A DNA stretch of 42,464 bases from Botryobacter ruber (lineage in GTDB: Bacteria; Bacteroidota; Bacteroidia; Cytophagales; Hymenobacteraceae), in assembly GCF_003347595.2 (NCBI RefSeq), contig NZ_QCZK02000012.1, positions 1 to 42,464 of the forward strand, written 5' to 3'. A model generated the notes under the pieces. The model saw nothing but the letters and a program-made list of their open reading frames with translations, ran no database searches and was not told the DNA's origin. Positions within the stretch are counted from its first letter, which is position 1, and each line of letters begins with the position of its first letter. The position numbers and the translations under genes are program-made. Positions 24,876-32,825 of this stretch are shown piece after piece.

Positions 24876-26351
24876 ATGCACATATTATCAAAAAGGCTAT
24901 TGCTGGCAGCCTGTTTATCGGTGGCAGGCGCCGCCGGGGCGCTCGCACAGCAAACTGGTGCCGGAACCGACAATACCTGGTCGCTGGAGGAAGCTATCGA
25001 CTATGCCATGCGCAACAACCTGCGGGTGCAGCAAAGCCAGTTAAATAAGTCTTTTGAAGCTGTAGACGTAAGACAGGCAAAGTTAAACCGCCTGCCCAGC
25101 ATAAATGCAGGTGGCAATTATTCCTATAACGCAGGTTCGTTCCAGGACCCGGTAACGTTTAGCCTGGAGACACAGGATGCCCGGACCAGCAGTGTGCAGG
25201 CAGGGCTTTCGGTGCCCTTGTTTATGGGCTTTCAGCAACTAAATCAGATCAAACAGAATGAGCTGGAGCTGCAGGCAAGCGAGCAGGAGGCCCTTTCGGT
25301 GCAGAACGACATCAGCATACAGATAGTAACGGCTTACCTGAACATCCTGTTTGCAACCGAACTGATCAAAACCACCGACCTGCAGCGAACCCTCACGCAA
25401 CAGCAACTCGAGCGGACCAACGTGCTGTTTAAAGCCGGGAGCGTGGCCGAAAATGCCGTGCTCGACCTGCAGTCGCAGCTGGCAACGGATGAGCTGAACT
25501 ACATCAATGCGCAGAACCAACTCGATGTAGCACGCCTCTCGCTTATGCAACTGCTCAACCTGCCTTATTCCCAGGACTTCCGGATCGAGGTGCCCGAGAT
25601 CCCGGAACCGGACCAGAATCCTGTGTTAGTGAACGGGAACGAGGTGTACGACATAGCGGTACAAACGCTGCCTGCTATCAAAGCAGCCGACCTGCGTGTG
25701 CTGAGTGCCGCCACAGCCATCGAAGTGGCGCAGGGCGCTTATTATCCCCGTTTAAGCCTGTCAGCGGGCATCAGCTCCAGGTACTCCAACAACAGCCGGT
25801 TCGTGTATGGCCGTGAAACCACGGTTTCCTTTTTACGGCAGGAGTTATTCCTGGATCCGGAGGGAAATCAGCCGATTGGAAACCCCTATGTAAAAGTGTA
25901 TGGGGTAAGAAGCTTAAACAGGGACTATCCTTACTTCGACCAGCTAAAAGACAACATTGCCAAGAGTGTCGGCTTATCGTTGCAGATTCCCATATTTAAC
26001 GGGTTCCAGGTGCGTAACAATGTGCAGCGGGCCCGGATATCGGAGCAGAATGCGAAACTGAATGCTGACATTGCCCGCAACAACCTGCGGCAAACCATAG
26101 AGCAGGCTTACGTGGACGCCGTTGCCTCGCAACGACGGTACGTTGCTGCCAAGCAACAGGTAGTGGCAGCCGAAAAAAACTACCGCAATGCGGAGCTGCG
26201 GTTAAACAGCGGCGTCATCAATACCATCGACTTCAACCTCATTGCCAGCACCTTACGTTCTGCTCAATCCAGTTTACTTCAGGCTAAGTACGAATACACT
26301 TTCAAGCTCAAAATCCTGGATTTCTACCAGGGCAAAAAACTATCTCTTTAG
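24876..26351 (+). CDS. TolC-family outer-membrane efflux protein
   Basis: A 491-residue outer-membrane channel subunit. A signal peptide ends in GALAQQ (~residue 25). The protein then shows the twofold TolC repeat: long amphipathic helices (WSLEEAIDYAMRNNLRVQQS and QTLPAIKAADLRVLSAATAIEVAQ, given as separate short motifs), with beta-strand segments such as YYPRLSLSAGIS and LSLQIPIFNGFQVRN. The last segment is LKILDFYQGKKL, a common ending in Bacteroidota TolC proteins. The next gene, a HlyD-type adaptor, starts six bases after its stop. Together they provide the outer two parts of a tripartite exporter. Confidence 0.92.
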   Translation: MHILSKRLLLAACLSVAGAAGALAQQTGAGTDNTWSLEEAIDYAMRNNLRVQQSQLNKSFEAVDVRQAKLNRLPSINAGGNYSYNAGSFQDPVTFSLETQDARTSSVQAGLSVPLFMGFQQLNQIKQNELELQASEQEALSVQNDISIQIVTAYLNILFATELIKTTDLQRTLTQQQLERTNVLFKAGSVAENAVLDLQSQLATDELNYINAQNQLDVARLSLMQLLNLPYSQDFRIEVPEIPEPDQNPVLVNGNEVYDIAVQTLPAIKAADLRVLSAATAIEVAQGAYYPRLSLSAGISSRYSNNSRFVYGRETTVSFLRQELFLDPEGNQPIGNPYVKVYGVRSLNRDYPYFDQLKDNIAKSVGLSLQIPIFNGFQVRNNVQRARISEQNAKLNADIARNNLRQTIEQAYVDAVASQRRYVAAKQQVVAAEKNYRNAELRLNSGVINTIDFNLIASTLRSAQSSLLQAKYEYTFKLKILDFYQGKKLSL

Positions 26352-26357
26352 AAATTT

Positions 26358-27728
26358 ATGGCTGCTAAGAAATCAAATAAATTAATTTATTTTCTGCTCG
26401 GAACACTAGTCCTGTTAACGATCGGTTTACTCGTTGCAAAGAAAAAAGGCTGGATTGGCGGACCTAAAGGAGAGGAGGTCGTGCTGGCTGAAGTAAAACG
26501 AACAACCATCGTAGAGAAAGTAAGTGCTTCCGGTAAAATTCAACCCGAAACTGAAGTAAAAATAAGTCCCGATGTGTCGGGCGAGATCATAGAACTGCAT
26601 GTGCAGGAAGGCGATTCTGTAAAGAAGGGGCAGCTGTTGCTGCGCATCCGGCCCGACAACTACCAGTCGATGGTGGATGCGCAGCAGGCGGGGGTAAACC
26701 AGGCACGGGCTAATTTGGCACAGGCAAAGGCGCGGCTGGCACAGGCCAGGGCCAACAACAGGCAGATTACCGAGAACTACGAACGGAATAAAACGCTTTA
26801 CCAGCAGAAAGTTATTTCCGAATCCGAATTTCAACAGATAAAGGCAAATTACGAAGTCAGCGAGCAGGAAGTGCAGTCGTTGGTGCAAAGCGTGCGTGCG
26901 GCCGAATTCAGTGTGCAGAATGCGCTGGCTTCGCTGAAAGATGCCCGTGAGAACCTGAACAAAACAACGATTTATGCCCCGGTTAGCGGCACCGTTTCCA
27001 AACTCAATGTAGAGCAGGGGGAACGGGTGGTAGGTACCTCGCAGATGGCCGGTACCGAAATCATGCGGATCGCCAACCTGAACAACATGGAGGTACGGGT
27101 AAACGTGAACGAGAACGACATTATCCGGGTAGCATTGGGCGACTCTGTAATCGTGGAAGTAGACTCCTATGCCAGCAACGACGAAAAGTTTAAAGGCGTG
27201 GTAACGGCTATTGCCAATACCGCCAAAGACGCGGCCTCGCTGGAAGCCGTAACGGAATTTGAGGTACGTATCCGGCTGCTCAACTCCTCCTATGCCCACC
27301 TGGCAGCCAAATCCAGCCGACCGTTCCGGCCCGGCATGACTGCTTCTGTCGATATCCTGACCGAACGCAAATCAAATGTTTTATCTGTACCTTTGTCGGC
27401 CGTAACGACCCGCACCGGCGTAAAGCAGCCGGAACCGGAAGCAGAAAATGCACCTGAAGCCGCACCGCAGCAGCAGCAGACCCCGGATGGCCCTGTTGCC
27501 GAAATCGTTTTTTTATACGATGCCGCCACCAACACGGTAAAAAAAGTAAACGTAGAAACAGGCATCAGCGACTTCGAAAACATCGAAATTAAAAAAGGCT
27601 TAACCGAAGGACAGAAAGTGGTTTCGGGGCCTTTCGGAGCGGTAGCCAGAACGCTTAAAGACGGTGCCAGCGTAGTCGTAAAACAGGAGAATGCAGCAGG
27701 AGGCGGCACAATAGCCGCCGGTAACTAA
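26358..27728 (+). CDS. HlyD/MacA-type periplasmic adaptor of an efflux pump
   Basis: A 456-residue adaptor anchored by an N-terminal membrane segment (LIYFLLGTLVLLTIGLLVA). A lipoyl-like half (ISPDVSGEIIELHVQEGDSV), a helical hairpin (~105-205, rich in Q, A, R and E), the second lipoyl half (TTIYAPVSGTVSKLNVEQGE) and beta-barrel and membrane-proximal domains follow. A Pro/Gln/Glu-rich loop (PEPEAENAPEAAPQQQQ) interrupts the last domain. The order of domains is as in MacA. No inner-membrane pump (RND or MacB) follows; the next gene is gpsA. The partner must be encoded elsewhere, possibly the orphan permease at 5104. Confidence 0.9.
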   Translation: MAAKKSNKLIYFLLGTLVLLTIGLLVAKKKGWIGGPKGEEVVLAEVKRTTIVEKVSASGKIQPETEVKISPDVSGEIIELHVQEGDSVKKGQLLLRIRPDNYQSMVDAQQAGVNQARANLAQAKARLAQARANNRQITENYERNKTLYQQKVISESEFQQIKANYEVSEQEVQSLVQSVRAAEFSVQNALASLKDARENLNKTTIYAPVSGTVSKLNVEQGERVVGTSQMAGTEIMRIANLNNMEVRVNVNENDIIRVALGDSVIVEVDSYASNDEKFKGVVTAIANTAKDAASLEAVTEFEVRIRLLNSSYAHLAAKSSRPFRPGMTASVDILTERKSNVLSVPLSAVTTRTGVKQPEPEAENAPEAAPQQQQTPDGPVAEIVFLYDAATNTVKKVNVETGISDFENIEIKKGLTEGQKVVSGPFGAVARTLKDGASVVVKQENAAGGGTIAAGN

Positions 27729-27740
27729 ATTAATAGCAGC

Positions 27741-28736
27741 TTGAATTTGGAAAAGATAGCAGTAATTGGCGGCGGAAGCTGGGCCACAGCGCTTGTAAAA
27801 ATACTTTCTGAAAATAAATCGCAAATCCACTGGTGGATGCGCAACGAGAACGATGTGCAGCACCTGGTCAACTACCGGCACAACCCGCGCTACCTGAGCG
27901 GCGTTACCATGGACCTGAACTACGTAAAACCGACAACCGACATAGCGGATGCGGTGGCCGTAGCAGACTGGGTTATTTTGGCAGTTCCGGCAGCTTTTGT
28001 GCAACAGGCCCTCGCGCCTTTGCACAAAAATGCCTTCAAGGATAAAGTCCTGATTTCGGCGATCAAAGGGATGATCCCGAACGAAAACATTTTGGTTTCC
28101 GATTACCTGGAACGCCATTACAAAGTGCCGAACAGCCACCAGCTGGTTGTCGCGGGACCTTGCCATGCCGAGGAAGTTGCCCTCGAAAAACAATCTTACC
28201 TCACCATCGGGTCTCATGATATTGCTACGGCTGAACAGTTCTGCGAACTGCTGCGCAACCGTTACGTGAAGGCCAATCCGCTCGACGACCTGGACGGAAT
28301 TGAGTATTGCGCTGTCATCAAAAACATCATTGCCCTGGCCTGCGGCATTGCCCACGGCCTGAACTATGGCGACAATTTCCAGGCGGTGCTGGTATCGAAT
28401 GCGATGCTGGAGATTGAACGTTTCCTGCACAGCATCCTGCCCATGCACCGCGACCTGAGCGGTTCGGCCTACCTGGGCGATTTGCTCGTGACAGCCTATT
28501 CGCAATTCAGCCGCAACCGTACCTTTGGCAGCATGATTGGCCGCGGCTACTCCGTAAAATCGGCACAGGTCGAGATGAACATGGTGGCAGAAGGATATTA
28601 TGCCGTCGAAAGTATTTACGAGCTGAACAATCACCTCAAAGTAGATATGCCCATTACCACGGCCGTGTACCACATCCTGTACGAGCGCATCTCGCCGGCA
28701 GTCGAGTTTGAAATTCTGAAAGACAAATTGAGGTAG
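27741..28736 (+). CDS. gpsA: NAD(P)H-dependent glycerol-3-phosphate dehydrogenase
   Basis: A 331-residue cytoplasmic enzyme that reduces dihydroxyacetone phosphate to glycerol-3-phosphate for phospholipid synthesis. The N-terminal nucleotide site is IAVIGGGSWATAL, followed by VILAVPAAFV and SAIKGM. AGPCHAEEVA is the GpsA signature, with the catalytic lysine in AVIKNIIALACGIAHGL. There is no in-frame ATG; either TTG at 27741 or TTG at 27747 can be the start, the latter giving MEKIAVIGGG. It lies 12 bases after the adaptor gene, so an essential lipid gene rides on the efflux operon. Confidence 0.93.
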   Translation: MNLEKIAVIGGGSWATALVKILSENKSQIHWWMRNENDVQHLVNYRHNPRYLSGVTMDLNYVKPTTDIADAVAVADWVILAVPAAFVQQALAPLHKNAFKDKVLISAIKGMIPNENILVSDYLERHYKVPNSHQLVVAGPCHAEEVALEKQSYLTIGSHDIATAEQFCELLRNRYVKANPLDDLDGIEYCAVIKNIIALACGIAHGLNYGDNFQAVLVSNAMLEIERFLHSILPMHRDLSGSAYLGDLLVTAYSQFSRNRTFGSMIGRGYSVKSAQVEMNMVAEGYYAVESIYELNNHLKVDMPITTAVYHILYERISPAVEFEILKDKLR

Positions 28737-28795
28737 CGGCGGCGGAGTGGGAGATGGAATTTATCGTTTTCCTGCTTTGCAGGTTGCCCCAAATT

Positions 28796-28826
28796 CTGCA
28801 GCACCTGCCACCACAGCCACTGCACC
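28796..28826 (+). repeat. Dispersed ~30-bp repeat, copy H
   Basis: CTGCAGCACCTGCCACCACA followed by GCCACTGCACC, close to the consensus. It lies between convergent genes gpsA and the membrane protein at 28859. Confidence 0.8.
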
Positions 28827-28858
28827 ACAGGCGCTTGCCTGCAAAAGCTGCTGCGGGT

Positions 28859-29371
28859 TTATTTTATGGTAAAGTCGCCCATGGCCCGGTACACCGAAAT
28901 GGTGGCTGCGCCGGCCGCAAAATGAGCCGCGTAAATCATATTGAAAATTATGAATTCCGTAAGGAGCAGCTGCTGCACCTGGTACAGGTGAAACAGGAAC
29001 AGCACCAGTATACCCAGGAAACACCCCATCAGGCTTACAAAAAAGGCGCGGTGCAGGCTATGCCGCGGCAACTGGTCTATCATTGTCTGGCTTTTCAGGT
29101 GCCAGTTCAGCGGCCGTATCCTGTTTGTTCTTAAGGCGGCACGTGTAGATTTAGTAGCTGCAAAACAAAAGATAAAACCACAGGCGAAGCTAAGGAACAT
29201 AATGTGCGTTGCCATACTTTTTACTCCCCACAGCGGAACAACCGGTGTATCTTTCCAGAGTAGCCAGGTTACTAATCCGAAAAACGAAATATTGGCCAGG
29301 CCCATCCGGATACTGGTTTTGGCCAAAAAGTTATAGTTCCTGCTTAATAGCATAAGGTCCTGCTGTTGCAT
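28859..29371 (-). CDS. Hypothetical four-helix membrane protein
   Basis: A 170-residue protein with four hydrophobic segments, around residues 23-40 (MGLANISFFGLVTWLLW), 53-71 (THIMFLSFACGFIFCFAA), 108-127 (AFFVSLMGCFLGILVLFLF) and 136-158 (LLTEFIIFNMIYAAHFAAGA). A basic cytoplasmic loop lies between segments 2 and 3. I do not recognise the family. It is monocistronic, converging on gpsA with repeat copy H between them. Confidence 0.65.
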   Translation of the reverse strand: MQQQDLMLLSRNYNFLAKTSIRMGLANISFFGLVTWLLWKDTPVVPLWGVKSMATHIMFLSFACGFIFCFAATKSTRAALRTNRIRPLNWHLKSQTMIDQLPRHSLHRAFFVSLMGCFLGILVLFLFHLYQVQQLLLTEFIIFNMIYAAHFAAGAATISVYRAMGDFTIK

Positions 29372-29666
29372 AAAAGAAAGAGAAAGCCTGACAAAAAAGT
29401 TTTTCTCAAACTACTCCAAAAATGACGGGTAAATTAAGAAGAATTTCTTTATCATTATGTAAAACAGCAAGAGCGAACGTTCATTTTCTTTTTTCATGGC
29501 CTCACCAGGAAGCGGATGTGCCGGGATGCATGTTTCCATCCTGTAAAATTAAAACAGGGCCTGGCTATCCTAAAACCATAATCGATGCCTAAAGTAAATT
29601 CATATTCTCCCGGAGCTGATGGGAAAGCGACTGCTCCTGTGGCTGGACTTCAACGTTACGGTGTTT

Positions 29667-30077
29667 ATGCCTGATCTGCCTGTCATTAAAGTTGTTTGCG
29701 CCATTCTCGAAGCGGAGGGGCGGGTGTTGGTGACGCAGCGTAGTCCGGAAATGGCGCAGCCGCTCCTGTGGGAGTTTCCGGGAGGAAAAATAGAGGAAGG
29801 CGAAGCCGAGCAGGTGTCGCTGGTGCGGGAAATAAGGGAAAAGTTGCAGCTGGACATTGAACCGGTTTCCCGCCTGACGCCGGTCGTTTACGATTACGGC
29901 TCCTTTAAGATCGAACTGATTCCGTACACGTGCCGCTACCGGGGCGGCAACATAACGCTGGCGGAGCATCAGGCGCACGCGTGGGTGCCACTTTCCGGAC
30001 TGAAAAACTTTGACTGGTGCCCGGCCGATGTGCCGGTGGTGGAGGAATACCTGCAGCTCAGGTCGGGCAGCAAGTAA
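29667..30077 (+). CDS. Nudix hydrolase, MutT-like, with altered Nudix box
   Basis: About 136 residues from the ATG at 29667 (MPDLPVIKVVCAIL); the frame also has an ATG at 29619. The order resembles the (d)CTP/8-oxo-dGTP pyrophosphohydrolases: RVLVTQRSPEMAQPLLWEFPGGKIEEGE, given here only by its parts LLWEFPGG and KIEEGE. The Nudix box should end REUxEExGU but reads REIREKLQL. The second Glu of the EE pair, normally a metal ligand, is Lys (codon AAG, one base from GAG), and the Gly is Gln. The start of the box and the C-terminal WVPLSGLKNFDWCPADVPV are intact. It may be inactive, altered in substrate, or a strain mutation. Confidence 0.85.
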   Translation: MPDLPVIKVVCAILEAEGRVLVTQRSPEMAQPLLWEFPGGKIEEGEAEQVSLVREIREKLQLDIEPVSRLTPVVYDYGSFKIELIPYTCRYRGGNITLAEHQAHAWVPLSGLKNFDWCPADVPVVEEYLQLRSGSK

Positions 30078-30078
30078 A

Positions 30079-30106
30079 GGAGCAGTGGCTGTGGTGGCGG
30101 CTGCAG
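30079..30106 (-). repeat. Dispersed ~30-bp repeat, copy I
   Basis: GGAGCAGTGGCTGTGGTGGC followed by GGCTGCAG, starting two bases after the Nudix gene stop. Confidence 0.8.
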
Positions 30107-30168
30107 TAAAGAAATTTAGCTCCTCTTTATTATCCCGGGGCCTTTGCCTGATGCTGCTGATTTAATTT

Positions 30169-30176
30169 TAACTTTG
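30169..30176 (+). promoter_or_regulatory. -7 box (TAACTTTG) for the rRNA methyltransferase
   Basis: Exact TAnnTTTG match ending only five bases before the ATG at 30182. A TTTG at 30143-30146 is 22 bases upstream of it. If used, the transcript would begin at or next to the start codon (leaderless). Confidence 0.5.
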
Positions 30177-30181
30177 CCCGT

Positions 30182-31597
30182 ATGATCGCATTACCACTTT
30201 CCTTTGCCGAACGGATGCAGCAACTGCTGGGCTCAGAATATCACTTGTTTGAGCAGGCCTTTCAGGCGGCGCCACCGGTCAGCATCCGCTTAAACCGCAC
30301 AAAGATCGGGTCTGCAGCGGCAAACCTTTCACCAGTTCCCTGGGCTGCTGCCGGCTATTACCTGCCCGAGCGCCCCCTGTTTACGCTGGACCCTCTGCTG
30401 CATGCGGGCGCCTACTATGTGCAGGAGGCAAGCTCCATGTTCCTGGAGCAGGCCATGCGCCAGGCAACCGACCTGTCGCAACGGCTGCAGGTGCTGGACC
30501 TGTGCGGGGCGCCAGGTGGCAAATCCACGCACCTGGCCAGCCTGCTTTCGCCGGACAGCCTGCTGGTCTCGAACGAGGTGATCCGCAGCCGGGCCAACAT
30601 CCTGGCAGAGAATGTGGTAAAGTGGGGGAGTGGCAATGTGCTGGTTACCAACAGCGATCCGCGCGATTTCAGCAAATTACCGTCATTTTTTGATGTGTTG
30701 GTAGTAGATGCGCCCTGCAGCGGCGAAGGCATGTTCCGCAAAGACCCGCAGGCGATTCAGGAATGGTCCGAAGAGCATGTGAACCTCTGCGCACAACGGC
30801 AGCAGCGCATCCTGACCGATGTGTGGGATGCCCTGAAACCGGGCGGCATTTTAATTTACAGCACCTGCACCTGGAACGAAGCCGAAAACGAATGCAACAT
30901 GGCCTGGCTCGCCGGGCAGCAGGCGGCCGAAAGCATGCCGCTGGAACTGGACCCGGCCTGGGGAGTTACACCAACCCAACTGAACGGGATTAACGGCTAC
31001 CGTTTTTACCCGCACCGCCTGCAGGGCGAAGGCTTCTTTATGGCCGTTCTGCGCAAAACGTCGGGCGAAGAAAGGAGTAGCGGTAGTGGCAAAAAGAAAA
31101 AATTCAAGCTGACTACCGCCGGGAAAAAAGAGAAAGCACTGGTCGAAAACTGGCTCCTGGAGCCGGAGCAGTTCGAGTGGCTGCAATACGGGGAAAATAT
31201 TTCGGCTATTCCGGCTGCGCTGTTCGAAGCTGCGGACGAGGTGTACCAGAAACTGTATGTGCTGTATGCCGGCACAGAGGTAGCAGAAGTAAAAGGCAAA
31301 AAGCTGAAGCCGCAGCATGCCCTGGCGCTGTCGCGGTACCTGAATAAACCGGAATTTGCACAGGCAGAACTGGAACTGGAACAGGCCCTGCGTTACCTGC
31401 GCAAAGAAGACATCAGCCTGGGCAGCCACGGCAACGACTGGGTGCTGTTGCAGTACCGGCAGCTGCCGCTGGGGTGGGCAAAGCAGATCGGCAACCGCAT
31501 CAACAACTACTACCCGAAAGAATGGCGCATCCGGATGGAACTGCCTGCCGGCCTGGAAAATGTGTTTTCGGTGGGTAATTTCCTGCCCGACAAATAG
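30182..31597 (+). CDS. rRNA cytosine-C5-methyltransferase, RsmF/NOL1-NOP2 family
   Basis: A 471-residue SAM-dependent RNA methyltransferase. The SAM loop is LDLCGAPGGKSTHLA (105-119). The two catalytic cysteines are C179 in VVDAPCSGEGMF and C229 in YSTCTWNEAENE. The C-terminal third, with RYLRKEDISLGSHGNDWVLLQY and LPLGWAKQIGNRINNYYP (given in parts), is the RsmF-type RNA-binding (PUA-like) extension, so the likely target is 16S rRNA m5C. A Ser/Gly/Lys-rich linker at ~296-308 (EERSSGSGKKKK) separates the two parts. Its DNA resembles a decayed copy of the dispersed repeat. Confidence 0.9.
   Translation: MIALPLSFAERMQQLLGSEYHLFEQAFQAAPPVSIRLNRTKIGSAAANLSPVPWAAAGYYLPERPLFTLDPLLHAGAYYVQEASSMFLEQAMRQATDLSQRLQVLDLCGAPGGKSTHLASLLSPDSLLVSNEVIRSRANILAENVVKWGSGNVLVTNSDPRDFSKLPSFFDVLVVDAPCSGEGMFRKDPQAIQEWSEEHVNLCAQRQQRILTDVWDALKPGGILIYSTCTWNEAENECNMAWLAGQQAAESMPLELDPAWGVTPTQLNGINGYRFYPHRLQGEGFFMAVLRKTSGEERSSGSGKKKKFKLTTAGKKEKALVENWLLEPEQFEWLQYGENISAIPAALFEAADEVYQKLYVLYAGTEVAEVKGKKLKPQHALALSRYLNKPEFAQAELELEQALRYLRKEDISLGSHGNDWVLLQYRQLPLGWAKQIGNRINNYYPKEWRIRMELPAGLENVFSVGNFLPDK
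31071..31090 (-). repeat. Possible decayed dispersed repeat inside the methyltransferase gene
   Basis: AAAGGAGTAGCGGTAGTGGC resembles copy I (AAAGGAGCAGTGGCTGTGGT) at 15 of 20 positions, and an A-rich GAAA(A)ATT segment follows in both. It encodes the interdomain linker. Confidence 0.3.
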
Positions 31598-31607
31598 GCT
31601 AAAAATG

Positions 31608-31641
31608 CTGCTGCACCTGCCACCACAGCCACTGCTGCTCC
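31608..31641 (+). repeat. Dispersed ~30-bp repeat, copy J
   Basis: CTGCTGCACCTGCCACCACA followed by GCCACTGCTGCTCC. It fills almost the whole 45-base gap between the convergent stops of the methyltransferase and mrpG. Confidence 0.85.
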
Positions 31642-31642
31642 A

Positions 31643-32068
31643 TTATTCAGGAGTATGGTGGTTGTTGTCGGCGGCCTCATCGGGGCTTACTTTTTCTTCC
31701 AGGAGCGTATGTTTCAGGTAATCCTGCAGTTCGGTGGTATTGGTTTTATGCCAGAAAGGAATCCTGTTCTGGACGGCGGTGCGCCCGATTACGTGTGCCG
31801 CTACCGGGGCCGTGATAAAGGTAAAAGAGATTATAGCAATCACTTTCAGCAGCATCGAAGGCTGGTTAAAATAGATCCCCATCCCGCACAAAATCAGTCC
31901 CACCCCCAGCGTCGCGCCTTTGGTAATAGCCGACATGCGAATGTAAAAATCAGGAAAGCGGAGCAGGCCGATCGAGGCGATCAGCATAAAGGCCACGCCT
32001 GCCAGTATAAAAACGGAACTGATAATTTCCTTCACAAGCAACATATCAATGTTTTCCAGCATATTCAA
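31643..32068 (-). CDS. mrpG: Na+/H+ antiporter subunit MrpG
   Basis: A 141-residue last gene of the Mrp operon with three membrane segments. The MnhG/PhaG motif is IGLLRFPDFYIRMSAITKGATLGVGLIL (in parts: LLRFPDFYIRMSA, KGATLGVG), followed by TAPVAAHVIGRTA. The C-terminal hydrophilic tail (HKTNTTELQDYLKHTLLEE, then ADNNHHTPE) is longer than usual. Its start overlaps the mrpF stop by four bases. The small subunits are needed for assembly of the antiporter. Confidence 0.92.
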   Translation of the reverse strand: MNMLENIDMLLVKEIISSVFILAGVAFMLIASIGLLRFPDFYIRMSAITKGATLGVGLILCGMGIYFNQPSMLLKVIAIISFTFITAPVAAHVIGRTAVQNRIPFWHKTNTTELQDYLKHTLLEEKVSPDEAADNNHHTPE

Positions 32069-32328
32069 CGGGATGTTTTCATGAGGTAATACGCAAAAGA
32101 GATGGAGCCCAGGAAGCCGAAAAGCGATAAAATGATGGCTACATCAATGTAATTCGCATTATCGGTGAGCTCGGCATAAATGGCAATAATGCCGATCACA
32201 TTGGCTACAAACAAATCGAAAGAAGTTACCCGGTCGGGCAGCGTCGGGCCAATGGCAAAACGGATCGCTGTCATCACCAGGCAGGCACTTAAAGCCGCAA
32301 TGGCTATCATTAACGTGTAATGGAACAT
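32065..32328 (-). CDS. mrpF: Na+/H+ antiporter subunit MrpF
   Basis: An 87-residue, three-helix protein. RFAIGPTLPDRVTSFDLFVAN is the MnhF signature (seen as GPTLPDRV and ALDxx-like FDLF), and NYIDVAIILSLFGFLGSI is the last helix. It starts two bases after the mrpE stop and overlaps mrpG by four bases, so translation is probably coupled. Confidence 0.92.
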   Translation of the reverse strand: MFHYTLMIAIAALSACLVMTAIRFAIGPTLPDRVTSFDLFVANVIGIIAIYAELTDNANYIDVAIILSLFGFLGSISFAYYLMKTSR

Positions 32329-32330
32329 AG

Positions 32331-32825
32331 TCAGGTTATTAGTTCAATAATTCTTCGTTCAAAGCCGTGCTTGATAAACTTTTTCATCTGCTCCAGTTCG
32401 TTGTTTTTTACATAGAGCGTGTGCACATACAGCACTCCTTTGTCTTCCCGTAAATCAACACTCAGCGACCCGGGTGTAAGCGAGATCATACAGGCCAGCA
32501 GCGTAATGCCCACATCATCTTTTAAGGTAAGCGGCAGCGCCAGGAAAGCAGGTCGCATGATATAATTCGGCGTGATGATATCGTACGCTATTTTCAGATT
32601 GGCCAGCAATACTTCTTTCACAAAGAAAAAAAACAGGTTGATGGCTTTGGGTAGTTTCCGGAAATAGGAGGGATGGTACAGCAGGCTGGTAGGCCACAGG
32701 AGAAAAAAAACAGTGAAAAAAACACCCGAAGCCGTGGTCGCATTGTAGGGCAGCACCTGCAGGTGCAGAAAGAACTGGTAAGCCGCTACAAAAGCGATGA
32801 TGATATGGAGCAGGAAAGTTTTCAT
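32331..32825 (-). CDS. mrpE: Na+/H+ antiporter subunit MrpE
   Basis: A 164-residue subunit with N-terminal membrane helices (IIIAFVAAYQFFLHLQVL, ASGVFFTVFFLLWPTSLLY) and a C-terminal cytoplasmic domain. ISLTPGSLSVDL and LYVHTLYV are the MnhE signatures. It overlaps the mrpD stop by four bases. Confidence 0.9.
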   Translation of the reverse strand: MKTFLLHIIIAFVAAYQFFLHLQVLPYNATTASGVFFTVFFLLWPTSLLYHPSYFRKLPKAINLFFFFVKEVLLANLKIAYDIITPNYIMRPAFLALPLTLKDDVGITLLACMISLTPGSLSVDLREDKGVLYVHTLYVKNNELEQMKKFIKHGFERRIIELIT

